Assembly: GCA_002353825.1 (NCBI GenBank)
Contig: DEKJ01000007.1
Span: forward strand, 1-64,000
DNA: 64,000 nucleotides
Origin: Prevotella sp. UBA2725
GTDB taxonomy: Bacteria > Bacteroidota > Bacteroidia > Bacteroidales > Bacteroidaceae
Direction of reading: 5' to 3'
The notes below the pieces were generated by a model. It ran no database searches. It was not told where the DNA came from and saw only the letters and a program-made list of their open reading frames with translations. This document shows, piece by piece, positions 8,985-18,510 of the stretch (positions are counted from its first letter, which is position 1; the number at the start of each line of letters is the position of its first letter). The position numbers and the translations under genes were made by a program.

Positions 8985-10133
8985 TTGAAATTCGACAAAG
9001 TCATAGGTCAGGAAGAGGCTAAGCAACGCCTTCAGCAGCTCGTCGATGAGCAACGCATTCCTCATGCCCTCATGTTTACGGGGCCCGAAGGATGCGGTAA
9101 GATGGCGCTTGCTCTTGCTTTTGCTTCTTTCTTGTTGGGTGAGAGATGGAATGGTAAGTCGCTGTTATCCACTCCTTCAGCTATTGCCAATGCCGAAGCA
9201 ATGCTTGCCCAATGGCAGCATCCCGACCTTCATTTCTCTTATCCAGTCATTAAGTCAAAGGGTGCAGGCAGTGATTCCAAGATTACCAGTGAAGACTTTG
9301 CAAAGGAATGGCGACAGATGTTAGCCGGTGGTCCATATTTCTCGTTGGAGCAGTGGATGTCGTTCATGAATGCTGAAAACCAGCAGGCATCTATCTTTGA
9401 GGCAGAGAGTGATCGCCTGATGAGGAAACTCAATTTGAAGTCTAGTCTCGGCGGGAACAAGGTCAGCCTTATGTGGTTGCCGGAACGCATGAACCTGACC
9501 AGTGCTAACAAGTTACTTAAACTTCTTGAAGAACCTCCGCAGAAAACATTCTTCCTTCTTGTTTGTGAGCATCCTGAATTACTTTTGGAGACTATTCGCA
9601 GTAGGGTACAAATCTTTACTGTGACTCGTATTGAAGATGATGCAGTGACAAAGGCTTTAGTTGATCGACAAGGTATTGCTGAGGAAGATGCTCGTCGTAT
9701 AGCTCGCATCGCCAATGGCGATTGGATGAAGGCTTTGGAAGAGATTGACGCAGACAATGAGAACAAAGAGTTCTTTGCTTTGTTTGTCACGCTTATGCGT
9801 AAAGCCTATTCCAAGGATGTCAAAGCACTTAAAGCATGGAGCCAGACAGTTGCTGACTATGGAAGGGAAAAACAGAAGCGGCTCATTGCTTATATGATGC
9901 AAATGGTGAGAGAAAATTTTATGTACAACTTCCATATTCCTCAACTCAACTATATGACCCAGGAAGAAGAGAATTTTGCTTTGCACTTTTCTCCATTTAT
10001 CAATGAGCGGAACGTGATGTTCTTTCAGCACCGATTGCAGTTGATGATGCGCGATATTGGACAGAATGCTAACGGAAGACTACAGTTCTTCAATTTCGCT
10101 CTTGAGACAACTATTTATATCAGAAAAAAATAA
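8985..10133 (+). CDS. holB: DNA polymerase III, delta' subunit (clamp loader)
   Basis: A 382-residue AAA+ clamp-loader subunit with Walker A-like GPEGCGKM at about residues 25-32, and ANKLLKLLEEPPQ plus SRVQIF as in HolB/DnaX relatives. It belongs to the gamma complex that loads the beta clamp. The start is a TTG at 8985, because translation from it gives the family N-terminus KFDKVIGQEEAKQRL and no ATG precedes it. Adjacency to a PSP1/RicT gene matches the holB-yaaT order of Firmicutes. Confidence 0.9.
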   Translation: MKFDKVIGQEEAKQRLQQLVDEQRIPHALMFTGPEGCGKMALALAFASFLLGERWNGKSLLSTPSAIANAEAMLAQWQHPDLHFSYPVIKSKGAGSDSKITSEDFAKEWRQMLAGGPYFSLEQWMSFMNAENQQASIFEAESDRLMRKLNLKSSLGGNKVSLMWLPERMNLTSANKLLKLLEEPPQKTFFLLVCEHPELLLETIRSRVQIFTVTRIEDDAVTKALVDRQGIAEEDARRIARIANGDWMKALEEIDADNENKEFFALFVTLMRKAYSKDVKALKAWSQTVADYGREKQKRLIAYMMQMVRENFMYNFHIPQLNYMTQEEENFALHFSPFINERNVMFFQHRLQLMMRDIGQNANGRLQFFNFALETTIYIRKK

Positions 10134-10158
10134 TTATTAGATTCGACAGATACAAAAT

Positions 10159-11313
10159 ATGAGAGACTATAAAATGTGTGCAGGCTGTGGCCGAGGCCTT
10201 TCAGCAAAAGGTGTTGGCCGACAGGACAAGCAACTAAATACTTATGACTGGTTGGCCGATGTGCCGGGTAATGCTGAATCAACCGATTTGGTTGAGGTAC
10301 AGTTTAAGAATACAAGAAAAGGTTACTATCACAATGTAAATAATCTTGATCTTCAGAAGGGCGATACTGTTGCTGTAGAAGCTAATCCCGGTCATGACAT
10401 TGGCGTTGTTACTCTTACTGGTAAGTTGGTCAAACTTCAGATTAAGAAGGCCAACCTTAAGTCTGCTGATGATATTAAGCGTATTTACCGTATTGCCAAG
10501 CCTGTTGATATGGAGAAATATCATGAGGCTAAGAGCCGTGAGCACGACACAATGATTCAAAGCAGACAGATTGCAAAGAGTCTCGGCTTGCAGATGAAGA
10601 TTGGTGATGTTGAATATCAGGGCGATGGCAATAAAGCAATTTTCTATTATATCGCTGATGAACGTGTCGACTTCCGTAAACTCATCAAGGTTCTTGCAGA
10701 GACGTTCCATGTACGTATTGAGATGAAGCAGATTGGTGCACGTCAGGAAGCTGGTCGTATTGGTGGTACCGGACCTTGTGGACGTGAGCTTTGTTGCGCT
10801 ACATGGATGAAGAACTTTTCTAGTGTTTCAACTAATGCGGCCCGCATCCAGGATATTTCTCTTAACCCACAGAAACTTGCAGGCATGTGTGCTAAGCTGA
10901 AATGTTGTCTCAACTACGAGGTCGACGATTATCTTGAGGCAAGTCGTAAATTGCCGCCTAAGGATGTAGTGCTCATCACGCAGGATGCTGAATACCATCT
11001 CTTCAAGACAGATATCCTTGCTAGCCTTTGTACTTATTCTACGGATAAGAACATGGGTGCAAATATGGAGACTATTACAGCAAAGCGCGCAAAGGAGATA
11101 ATAGCTATGAACAAGAAAGGCGAGAAGCCTTTGTCGCTCATGGAAGATGATCGCGTGAAGGAAGTCAAAAAGCCTGTAGACCTTTTGGCTGACGCAGATG
11201 TGAGCCGATTTGATAAGGCGAAAAAGAAGAAAAAGAAGAAGTCAAAGAAGGCTAAACCTAATATGCAGAAGACACAGGCTGCTCCTGCACCACAAGATTC
11301 GAAGAAACAATAA
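10159..11313 (+). CDS. ricT: PSP1 domain protein, RicT/YaaT-like
   Basis: A 384-residue protein with a central PSP1 domain. The Cys-rich motif GPCGRELCCATW and the later CAKLKCCLNYE are the conserved cysteines of RicT-like proteins, which in Bacillus bind Fe-S clusters in a complex affecting RNase Y and development. An N-terminal extension (CAGCGRGLSAKG) adds further cysteines, and the C-terminus is a long Lys-rich, low-complexity tail (about residues 352-375). The specific role in Bacteroidetes is unknown. The gene lies between holB and gldH. Confidence 0.85.
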   Translation: MRDYKMCAGCGRGLSAKGVGRQDKQLNTYDWLADVPGNAESTDLVEVQFKNTRKGYYHNVNNLDLQKGDTVAVEANPGHDIGVVTLTGKLVKLQIKKANLKSADDIKRIYRIAKPVDMEKYHEAKSREHDTMIQSRQIAKSLGLQMKIGDVEYQGDGNKAIFYYIADERVDFRKLIKVLAETFHVRIEMKQIGARQEAGRIGGTGPCGRELCCATWMKNFSSVSTNAARIQDISLNPQKLAGMCAKLKCCLNYEVDDYLEASRKLPPKDVVLITQDAEYHLFKTDILASLCTYSTDKNMGANMETITAKRAKEIIAMNKKGEKPLSLMEDDRVKEVKKPVDLLADADVSRFDKAKKKKKKKSKKAKPNMQKTQAAPAPQDSKKQ

Positions 11314-11334
11314 AAGTCTTATGAGGTGTATCTT

Positions 11335-11787
11335 ATGAGAAGGTTATTTTATATGTCACTCTTCTTGCTGCTTGCTTCTTGTAGTGGCGGTACGGTCTAT
11401 GATCATTACAATCACACTTCTGTCTCTGGCTGGGACAGAGGTGAGGTGTTGAGCTATGAGGTCCCGCGTCTTAATAAGACTTCTAAATATGCTACGATGC
11501 TGGGACTGCGCGTGAGTGAATCTTATCCGTTCCAATCGTTGACTTTAATAGTAGAGCAGACCGTCTTACCAGAGAAAAAAATGAAGCGAGATACGGTTAA
11601 TTGCCAGATCTTCGATTCTCAAGGTAAGATAAAGGGACAGGGAATTAATTATTTCCAATATCATTTCCTTGTCTCTGAGGCTGACCTTAAGCAGGGCGAC
11701 TCATTGCATATTACTGTTCGGCACGATATGCGACGTGAGATTATTCCAGGGATTGCAGACATCGGCATACAACTGTCACGTCAGTAG
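11335..11787 (+). CDS. gldH: Gliding motility-type lipoprotein GldH
   Basis: A 150-residue predicted lipoprotein with a lipobox ending LLLASC, starting at the ATG at 11335; a GTG at 11326 would only add three residues. The body fits the GldH family, found in both gliding and non-gliding Bacteroidetes, where its role outside gliding is unclear. Position directly after the PSP1 gene (22 bp) is a common Bacteroidetes arrangement. It ends before a strong bidirectional hairpin. Confidence 0.8.
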   Translation: MRRLFYMSLFLLLASCSGGTVYDHYNHTSVSGWDRGEVLSYEVPRLNKTSKYATMLGLRVSESYPFQSLTLIVEQTVLPEKKMKRDTVNCQIFDSQGKIKGQGINYFQYHFLVSEADLKQGDSLHITVRHDMRREIIPGIADIGIQLSRQ

Positions 11788-11820
11788 AAACAAGAACGTT
11801 GAAAATAAATTACTTAATTA

Positions 11821-11864
11821 CCGCTTGTAATCAATAAGGTTAAAAGACTATTGATTACAAGCGG
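11821..11864. terminator. Bidirectional terminator between gldH and rodA
   Basis: A perfect 16-bp inverted repeat (CCGCTTGTAATCAATA and its complement) around a 12-nt loop lies between two convergent operons. Flanks are A/T-rich on both sides, so it can stop transcription in either direction. Confidence 0.85.
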
Positions 11865-11872
11865 GTTATTAT

Positions 11873-13345
11873 TTAGTTCCTAACGAGGTTTCTTCCAGCA
11901 TCTATTCTCAGGAAGATAAATAAGAGCAGCGTGAATCCCCACAACGACGATCCTCCATAACTGAAGAAGGGTAGTGGGATGCCAATAACAGGCGTCAGTC
12001 CTAGCACCATTCCTACATTAATGAATACATGGAAGAGGAAGATGCTCGCCACACAATAGCCATACACTCGCCCGAATTTGAATGGTTGTCGCTCGGAAAG
12101 ATATATCAGTCGAAGAATGAGGGCAAGGAACAGCAGCAATACACTTGCTGATCCTAAAAAACCTTCCTCTTCTCCTACCGTACAAAAGATAAAGTCGGTG
12201 TCTTGTTCCGGCACGAACTTTAGTTTTGTTTGCGTTCCGTTAAGGAATCCTTTTCCTCGGAGGCCGCCTGAGCCTATAGCAATCTCACTTTGATGCACGT
12301 TGTACCCAGCTCCTGCGAGGTCATCATCCAATCCTAAGAGCACGTTGATACGCACGCGCTGGTGAGGTTCCATGACATTGTTCAATACATAGTCGGCACT
12401 ATAGAAGAAGATGATACTTCCCACAGAGAACAAAGCGATGAACAGGTAGTGCATAATGCGTGTCGACAATCCCTCATAGACAAGAAAACCTACAAGAAAA
12501 GCAGAGATAGCAAGCTGTACCCATACAATGTCGAATGGTATGACAAATTCGGAGAACAAAAGTACGATAAGTGTCGTTCCTGTGCATATTCCCAATAGTC
12601 GAAGTGCCTGTGCTCTGTTGCGAGCATAGATATAGACCATTGCTGACGCAAAGATTTGCACTAACAGCAAGACTACAAACTTACCAACAGATGTCGGTGT
12701 ATCCCATAGAAAGACTTGTTCGTACTTGATGCCTACAACGAAGTAGACAACCATTGCCACTCCTGTAAACAAAATACTTCCCGGCATGCCTTCTCTGTAG
12801 AACATGAGGAAGAAGGCAAGGTACACGAGAGCTGAACCTGTTTCCCGTTGTCCGATGATGAAAATCATAGGCAACAAGACAACAGCCATTGCTGCAAAGA
12901 AGCACTTAGGCTTGTGCATGTCAAAGCCGTAGGTACTCATCAGTTTGGATACCGCCAACGCCGTAGCAAACTTTGCGAACTCTGCCGGTTGCAAGCGTAG
13001 AGGCCCCAATACGATCCACGATCGCGATCCTTTAATTTCGTGCGGATTGAATATCGTCAAAAACAATAGTACCAGTAGCGCTGCATAGATGACATAAGCG
13101 AATGTATCGTAGAACCTGTCATCGAGCATCAGCAGGATAAAGCCCAAAGCAAACGACGTTCCTATCCAAACAATCTGCATGCCGGATCGCGTGGAAAGAC
13201 TGAAAATATCAGTCTCTCCATACGTATAGCTCGCGCCACATACACTTATCCATCCAAAGATAAGAAGTGCGATGTATATGCCTACTGTCCACCAGTCGAG
13301 GCATCGCCAAACACTTTGTTGTTTTTTATCGTTCTGAGTCTCCAT
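11873..13345 (-). CDS. rodA: Rod-shape SEDS glycosyltransferase RodA
   Basis: A 490-residue polytopic membrane protein of the SEDS family, which polymerises lipid II glycan strands in the elongasome together with PBP2. Diagnostic segments are GSRSWIVLGPLRLQPAEFAK, the loop EQDTDFIFCTVGEEEGFLGS and the C-terminal LPFFSYGGSS. It is about 120 residues longer than E. coli RodA because of extra membrane segments in the middle. The ATG at 13345 (METQNDKKQQ) overlaps the end of mrdA by 20 bp; an ORF extension to 13378 would overlap more. Last gene of the operon. Confidence 0.93.
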   Translation of the reverse strand: METQNDKKQQSVWRCLDWWTVGIYIALLIFGWISVCGASYTYGETDIFSLSTRSGMQIVWIGTSFALGFILLMLDDRFYDTFAYVIYAALLVLLFLTIFNPHEIKGSRSWIVLGPLRLQPAEFAKFATALAVSKLMSTYGFDMHKPKCFFAAMAVVLLPMIFIIGQRETGSALVYLAFFLMFYREGMPGSILFTGVAMVVYFVVGIKYEQVFLWDTPTSVGKFVVLLLVQIFASAMVYIYARNRAQALRLLGICTGTTLIVLLFSEFVIPFDIVWVQLAISAFLVGFLVYEGLSTRIMHYLFIALFSVGSIIFFYSADYVLNNVMEPHQRVRINVLLGLDDDLAGAGYNVHQSEIAIGSGGLRGKGFLNGTQTKLKFVPEQDTDFIFCTVGEEEGFLGSASVLLLFLALILRLIYLSERQPFKFGRVYGYCVASIFLFHVFINVGMVLGLTPVIGIPLPFFSYGGSSLWGFTLLLFIFLRIDAGRNLVRN

Positions 13346-15176
13346 AGGAAATTCTGCGATTCTGCATTTCTTCAGCAAGTCGCTCGCCCGAAGGACTAAG
13401 CTTGCCTGTGATGTACTGTTCCATCAATACTTTACCAATAGGTACACCGAAATCAGCACCCCATCCACCATTCTCAACATAGACGGCGATAGCAATCTTT
13501 GGCTTATCCATCGGTGCAAAGCCCATAAACACTGAGTGGTCGTGACCACGGTTCTGAGCTGTTCCTGTCTTACCGCAAGCTGCGAAAGGCAGTGAGCTGA
13601 GCATCTTACACGTACCACCCATAGCTGATGACCGCATGCCCGCTACGATATAATCATAAGCGCGTCGCTGAGCTTTGGTGTAATGACGTCTTGTGTACAT
13701 CGTATCGAGCGGAACACCTTGGATACGTCTTACAACATGAGGTATATAGTAGTATCCACGGTTGGCAATCGTTGCGCCCAAGTTAGCTATTTGCAATGGC
13801 GTAAGGTTGACCTCACCCTGACCGATACTAATACTTATGATTGTCAGTCCGTTCCAAGAGCCATGATAAGCCTTGTCATAGAACGTAGCATTCGGGATTA
13901 GTCCACGTTTTTCTCCCGGCAAGTCGATGCCTAGGCGATAGCCGAATCCCATAGAAACCATATAGTCACGCCATGTATTCATAGCGTCTTCAACAGTCTT
14001 GTATTTAGCACGGTTGCTCATCATGTGGAACAATCCCCAGCAGAAGAAAGCGTTACATGATGTGCTGATAGCCGGTACAAGGCTCAAAGGTGACGCATGA
14101 CTATGGCAACCCACGTGCAGACCTTTATAATAGAATCCTCTGTGACAAGGATATTGTGTCTGTGGCGTGATAATGCCTTCTGAGAGGAATGTCAGGCCCT
14201 GTGATGTCTTGAACGTGGAGCCTGGAGGATACTGACCCATGATAGCTCGGTTCAGCAAAGGTTTCTGCGGATCATGGGTCAAGAACTTATGGTACTTGTT
14301 ACGGTTTTTGCCCTCAAGCAGTCGCGGATCATAAGTTGGTGACGATACCATGCACAGAATCTGTCCTGTTGAAGGCTCGATGGCTACGATGGCTCCAATC
14401 TTACCTTGCATCATTCGCTCGCCCAAGGCTTGCAGGCGAACGTCAAGACCGAGTGTCAACTCTCTTCCAGGCACTGGACGATGATCGAACTTACCATGCT
14501 GGTAATGACCTTGCACCCGTCCGTGAGCATCACGCAGGAGAATCTGTACGCCTTTGATGCCACGCAGATACTTTTCGTAGCTACGCTCAACACCTAACTT
14601 GCCAATATAATCTCCTGGCTGATAATAGCTATCTTCGTCGATATCAGACTGTGATACTTCTGCCACTTCTCCGAGGATATGTGCACCATAAGGGTACATA
14701 TACTGACGGATGGTGCGTTTCTGAATATAGAATCCCGGGTAACGGAACATCTTCTCGCGGAATACACTGAAGTTCTTGTCGTCAATCTGTGACATGAACA
14801 ACTGCTGAGTAAAACGGGAGTATCCAGGGTTCTTGTTAGGATCCTTGATATCGTTCATTCGTTTGATGAACATCTCTTTTGTGATGCCCAGCGTGCGGCA
14901 GAAGTCGAGTGTGTCCAAGTGCCCTTTTCCCTCATTCATTACGACCATGATGTCATAGGACGGCTGATTGAATACAAGCAGCTTTCCGTTTCTGTCACGT
15001 ATGACGCCACGGCTCGGATACTCAATCTTCTTTAAGAAAGCATTGGAGTCGGCACTCTTGCGGTAGTCATCGCTCATCACTTGCAGCGCAAAGAGCCTAA
15101 TGACATAAATCACCACAATGACGACAGCAATGCCGCCTATGACTCTTTTCCTGTTATCGAGACTATAATCTTTCAT
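13326..15176 (-). CDS. mrdA: Penicillin-binding protein 2, elongation transpeptidase
   Basis: A 616-residue class B PBP. One N-terminal membrane anchor (about residues 11-32) precedes a dimerisation region and the transpeptidase domain with the serine motif STFK (Ser at about 320), the SxN-type STSCN, and KTGTAQN (about 536). It crosslinks peptidoglycan during rod elongation with RodA and MreBCD. It overlaps rodA and follows mreD by 16 bp. All catalytic motifs are intact, so it should be a beta-lactam target. Confidence 0.95.
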   Translation of the reverse strand: MKDYSLDNRKRVIGGIAVVIVVIYVIRLFALQVMSDDYRKSADSNAFLKKIEYPSRGVIRDRNGKLLVFNQPSYDIMVVMNEGKGHLDTLDFCRTLGITKEMFIKRMNDIKDPNKNPGYSRFTQQLFMSQIDDKNFSVFREKMFRYPGFYIQKRTIRQYMYPYGAHILGEVAEVSQSDIDEDSYYQPGDYIGKLGVERSYEKYLRGIKGVQILLRDAHGRVQGHYQHGKFDHRPVPGRELTLGLDVRLQALGERMMQGKIGAIVAIEPSTGQILCMVSSPTYDPRLLEGKNRNKYHKFLTHDPQKPLLNRAIMGQYPPGSTFKTSQGLTFLSEGIITPQTQYPCHRGFYYKGLHVGCHSHASPLSLVPAISTSCNAFFCWGLFHMMSNRAKYKTVEDAMNTWRDYMVSMGFGYRLGIDLPGEKRGLIPNATFYDKAYHGSWNGLTIISISIGQGEVNLTPLQIANLGATIANRGYYYIPHVVRRIQGVPLDTMYTRRHYTKAQRRAYDYIVAGMRSSAMGGTCKMLSSLPFAACGKTGTAQNRGHDHSVFMGFAPMDKPKIAIAVYVENGGWGADFGVPIGKVLMEQYITGKLSPSGERLAEEMQNRRISYGDSER

Positions 15177-15192
15177 TTATCCTCCTTTTCAT

Positions 15193-15693
15193 TTATGACC
15201 GCCTTAAATTGTCGCAGACAAGAACAAGCAACAGAGTCAATGCAGTACTTGTCAGAATACTTAGCAACCAATGGAGCCAGTTGAAAAACGAGAAGCTTTC
15301 CAATGTAAAGAAGGTGAGACAATAGATAAACGTCAATATCAAGGCAAACAAAGTATATTTGCCTAAACCGAAAGTTGCGATGCTGGGAAGAACGTCATCT
15401 TCGTCATCACGCTGAATAAACAGTTGCATAATATAAGGCTGGACAGCGGCAACGAGGGTCATGGAACCAGCAGCCAGTCCTGGTGTATTAGAGAAGACAT
15501 CGATGCCCAGTCCCAGCAGAAAACACCAAATAAGCATGGACCACTTGGAAGTGCTGCGCCTGAATGATATGGCAAAATAGACATACAACAAGGGCGTAGC
15601 TACTCCGAAGAGGTGAACATGGTTGAGCACCAATGCCTGCAAGAGCATGAGCCCAAAGAAAAGCAACAGCCGTTTCAGGAAATCAATATTCAT
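15193..15693 (-). CDS. mreD: Rod shape-determining protein MreD
   Basis: A 166-residue, very hydrophobic protein with about five membrane segments, matching MreD in size and position between mreC and mrdA. Sequence conservation in this family is low, so the assignment rests on topology and context (including FSNTPGLAAGSMTL, similar to the MreD core). It is a structural component of the elongasome. Confidence 0.88.
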   Translation of the reverse strand: MNIDFLKRLLLFFGLMLLQALVLNHVHLFGVATPLLYVYFAISFRRSTSKWSMLIWCFLLGLGIDVFSNTPGLAAGSMTLVAAVQPYIMQLFIQRDDEDDVLPSIATFGLGKYTLFALILTFIYCLTFFTLESFSFFNWLHWLLSILTSTALTLLLVLVCDNLRRS

Positions 15694-15716
15694 CCTATTA
15701 CCTTAATCCTCCTTTT

Positions 15717-16583
15717 TTACTTGTCAGCCTTAGTCTTTAACGAGTCCTGAGCAGCACGAAGTGCATTGAGTCGTTCCAACACAGGAGCATTGTCGATCAC
15801 ACATACATCGCGCAAGCGAGAGAAGTCGGTCGAAAGTCTTACTTGCAGCCTGTATGATACGCCATCGATAGAGTTATAGACATGCAGTATCTTTCCCACA
15901 AGAATACCCGGTGGGAACACAGAAGAGAAGCCACTCGTCTCTACATTGTCGTACAGGCGGAAGCGTGCATGGCGAGGAACCTCCTCAACATAAGCTTTCT
16001 GAGAGTCACCTCCATACCAGTGCAGATAGCCGAAGTAGCCTCTGCCATGGATACGACAACTGATGTTCGATTTTGTATTGATGGCAGGTATCACGATGGA
16101 GTAATGGCGTGAGGTAAGATATACAATACCAACAACGCCACTGCCGCAAGCGACACCCATATCTACACGAACACCGTCAGAAGAGCCTTTGTCTATCGTT
16201 ATCAGGTTGTTTGCATTGGCAACAGAGTTGCTCACTACCTTTGCCGGGATGAGCCTGAAACTCTTCAGTAGTTTCATTCCCGCTGTATCCGTCCAGGTCG
16301 TGTCTTTTGTGACATCGTCCAGACGGTCTGAGAGTTTCCGTACCTGTTGCTCCAAATAGAGATTCCGCTGAGTAAGTTCTTGATTGACCTTACCCAACGA
16401 AAAGAAACTCTCAACAGCTGAATTCCATGCGTCCAATTTCCCGGTTACGGCATTGGCGGAAGTGAACCATACACTGCCCTGGTAGCTGTTGTATTGAAAC
16501 AACAGTACCAGGCTGATAACTTCCAATAAGGCGAAAAGAAACCAGTGACTGTGTCTTTGTATGAAATCAATTAAATTGTGCAT
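15717..16583 (-). CDS. mreC: Rod shape-determining protein MreC
   Basis: A 288-residue bitopic protein: a short cytoplasmic start, one membrane segment (about 12-30), a coiled coil (about 60-95) and a periplasmic beta domain containing TIDKGSSDGVRVDMGV, the hallmark MreC segment. It links MreB filaments to PBP2 in the periplasm. It begins 7 bp after mreB and precedes mreD by 23 bp. Confidence 0.94.
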   Translation of the reverse strand: MHNLIDFIQRHSHWFLFALLEVISLVLLFQYNSYQGSVWFTSANAVTGKLDAWNSAVESFFSLGKVNQELTQRNLYLEQQVRKLSDRLDDVTKDTTWTDTAGMKLLKSFRLIPAKVVSNSVANANNLITIDKGSSDGVRVDMGVACGSGVVGIVYLTSRHYSIVIPAINTKSNISCRIHGRGYFGYLHWYGGDSQKAYVEEVPRHARFRLYDNVETSGFSSVFPPGILVGKILHVYNSIDGVSYRLQVRLSTDFSRLRDVCVIDNAPVLERLNALRAAQDSLKTKADK

Positions 16584-16590
16584 TGCACAA

Positions 16591-17613
16591 TTAACGCATT
16601 AGGAATGAGAAGCGATCCACATTCTTAAGCGCAATGCCTGCGCCTTTAGCCACACTGTGCAAAGGATCCTCTGCAATATGGAAAGGAATGCTAATCTTGT
16701 CCTGCAGACGCTTATCCAGGCCACGGAGCAATGCTCCACCACCAGTAAGCCAGATACCGTTCTTTACAATATCAGCGTAAAGCTCAGGAGGAGTAGACTC
16801 CAAAGCAGAGAGAACAGCATTCTCAATCTTTGCCACAGTCTTATCCAGGCAATGTGCAATCTCCTGATAGCATACAGGTACTTCCATAGGAAGAGCTGTG
16901 ATACGATTCGGACCATGTACCACATAATCCTCAGGGGCCTCATCCCCAAGGTCGGTCAGAGCAGATCCAACATGAATCTTGATGCGCTCAGCCATACGCT
17001 CAGAGACCTTCACGTTGTGCTGACGGCTCATATATTCCTGAATGTCTGCTGTGAGGTCATCACCTGCAATACGAATAGAGTTGTTGCTTACGATGCCACC
17101 CAAAGAAATGACAGCAATCTCGGTAGAGCCACCGCCTATATCGACAATCATGTTGCCTTCTGGAGCTTCCACATCGATACCGATACCGATAGCAGCAGCC
17201 ATTGGCTCAAAGATAAGATATACATCACGTCCATCGGCATGCTCGGCTGAATCACGCACGGCACGAAGCTCCACCTCGGTAGAACCAGACGGAACACCGA
17301 TGACCATACGCAGAGATGGTGAGAAGAGATGACTGCCTGTGTGTACCATCTTGATAAGTCCACGCATCATCTGCTCACATGCTGTGAAGTCGGCGATCAC
17401 GCCATCACGCAACGGACGAACGGTGCGGATATTGTCATGCGTCTTCTCATACATCATCTTGGCTTTCTCGCCCACTGCAATCATCTTGCCTGTGCGGCGG
17501 TCAAGAGCTACAACAGATGGCTCGTCAACAACTATCTTATCATCACTGATAATAATGGTGTTGGCTGTTCCCAGATCCATTGCTATCTCCTGAATGAAAG
17601 AAAACATTCCCAT
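16591..17613 (-). CDS. mreB: Rod shape-determining actin homologue MreB
   Basis: A 340-residue actin-fold ATPase. The phosphate-binding motif AMDLGTANT lies at about residues 11-19, with IVDIGGGSTEIAV in phosphate loop 2 and LTGGGALLRGLD in the adenosine motif. It organises sidewall synthesis on the inner membrane face. The start MGMFSFIQEIAMDLG fits the amphipathic N-terminus of MreB. It lies 52 bp after the IMP cyclohydrolase gene that heads the operon. Confidence 0.97.
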   Translation of the reverse strand: MGMFSFIQEIAMDLGTANTIIISDDKIVVDEPSVVALDRRTGKMIAVGEKAKMMYEKTHDNIRTVRPLRDGVIADFTACEQMMRGLIKMVHTGSHLFSPSLRMVIGVPSGSTEVELRAVRDSAEHADGRDVYLIFEPMAAAIGIGIDVEAPEGNMIVDIGGGSTEIAVISLGGIVSNNSIRIAGDDLTADIQEYMSRQHNVKVSERMAERIKIHVGSALTDLGDEAPEDYVVHGPNRITALPMEVPVCYQEIAHCLDKTVAKIENAVLSALESTPPELYADIVKNGIWLTGGGALLRGLDKRLQDKISIPFHIAEDPLHSVAKGAGIALKNVDRFSFLMR

Positions 17614-17665
17614 TTAATTTCTTTTCCTTTATATTGGTAATCTTTGTTGTTATGACCTCGGGTGG

Positions 17666-18265
17666 TTAACGTAACGTTGTGAACCACTCATGGATAGCTG
17701 TATCGTAGTGACTTGACACGCCAAAAGCTCTCTCTGCGAGCATACGGCGGTCTTCAATGTCAGTGACAGCTCCCTTCTTGTTCAGGAGCTCGAGCAGTAC
17801 CGGATATTCGGCTTTGCTGGGGATGATGACGACATCCTTGAAGTTCTTTGCTCCTGCACGGATAAGAGAGATGCCGCCTATGTCAATCTTCTCAATGATG
17901 TCCTGCTCTGATGCTCCGCTGGCTACTGTCTGCTCAAAGGGGTAGAGGTCAACGATGACGAGGTCGATAGCAGGAATCTCATATTCCTTCATTTGCTCGC
18001 GGTCACCCTCATTGTCTCGACGGGCCAAAATGCCACCGAAGATCTTGGGATGAAGCGTCTTCACACGACCACCGAGAATAGAAGGATAGGTTGTCACTTC
18101 CTCTACTTTCTGGCAATCATAGCCAAGGCTCTCGATAAATTTCTGTGTGCCGCCGGTGCTGAGAAACTTTACACCCTCCTCGTTCAACTTCTTCAGGAGA
18201 TCCTCCAGTCCATCCTTGTGGAAGACGGAGATAAGCGCAGTCTTGATTTGTCTTGATTCAGCCAT
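17666..18265 (-). CDS. purH: Stand-alone IMP cyclohydrolase domain (PurH N-terminal part)
   Basis: A 199-residue protein matching only the N-terminal MGS-like IMP cyclohydrolase domain of bifunctional PurH. Motifs are FLSTGGTQKFIESLG, GRVKTLHPKIFGGILARRD, DLVIVDLYPFEQT and IDIGGISLIRAGAKN. It would close FAICAR to IMP, the last step of purine synthesis. The usual C-terminal AICAR transformylase domain (about 300 residues) is absent: the ORF ends in EWFTTLR-stop and mreB begins 52 bp later, with no trace of the missing domain. The cut is exactly at the domain boundary, which suggests a true split gene. The transformylase must be encoded elsewhere or replaced. Confidence 0.85.
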   Translation of the reverse strand: MAESRQIKTALISVFHKDGLEDLLKKLNEEGVKFLSTGGTQKFIESLGYDCQKVEEVTTYPSILGGRVKTLHPKIFGGILARRDNEGDREQMKEYEIPAIDLVIVDLYPFEQTVASGASEQDIIEKIDIGGISLIRAGAKNFKDVVIIPSKAEYPVLLELLNKKGAVTDIEDRRMLAERAFGVSSHYDTAIHEWFTTLR

Positions 18266-18326
18266 TTTAAGATATTGTTATGTATCGATACCTATAGTAA
18301 TCTTACTAAGATGTTCTTTCTAATCT

Positions 18327-18335
18327 GCAAAGTTA
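18327..18335 (-). promoter_or_regulatory. -7 promoter element of the purH-mreBCD-mrdA-rodA operon
   Basis: On the minus strand this reads TAACTTTGC, a full -7 match about 60 bp upstream of the IMP cyclohydrolase ATG. No other strong element was found between the six genes. Confidence 0.6.
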
Positions 18336-18441
18336 CTTGATTTTCTTTGAACCGATACAGAAAAAAGAGAGAAAATGTGAGTGAAAACGTTAAATTGTCT
18401 CAAGTCAACCACTTTTCTTCTCATCAATGACCTTTTTTGCT

Positions 18442-18450
18442 TATATTTGC
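18442..18450 (+). promoter_or_regulatory. -7 promoter element of the secreted protein / M6 protease pair
   Basis: TATATTTGC fits the -7 consensus and lies 60 bp upstream of the ATG at 18511. Confidence 0.55.
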
Positions 18451-18510
18451 AAGCTGAAACACAACACATTATTATTAGGTGTTATTCAGTACATAATAAA
18501 GGTACATATT

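Noticed and set aside
9239..9790. 183-codon ORF on the minus strand inside holB
   Set aside because: It is antisense to a gene with clear family motifs, has no promoter and no recognisable domain.
17614..17665. Frameshifted remainder of the PurH second domain after the IMP cyclohydrolase gene
   Set aside because: Only 52 bp separate it from mreB, far too little for a 300-residue domain, and no fragment of it is seen.
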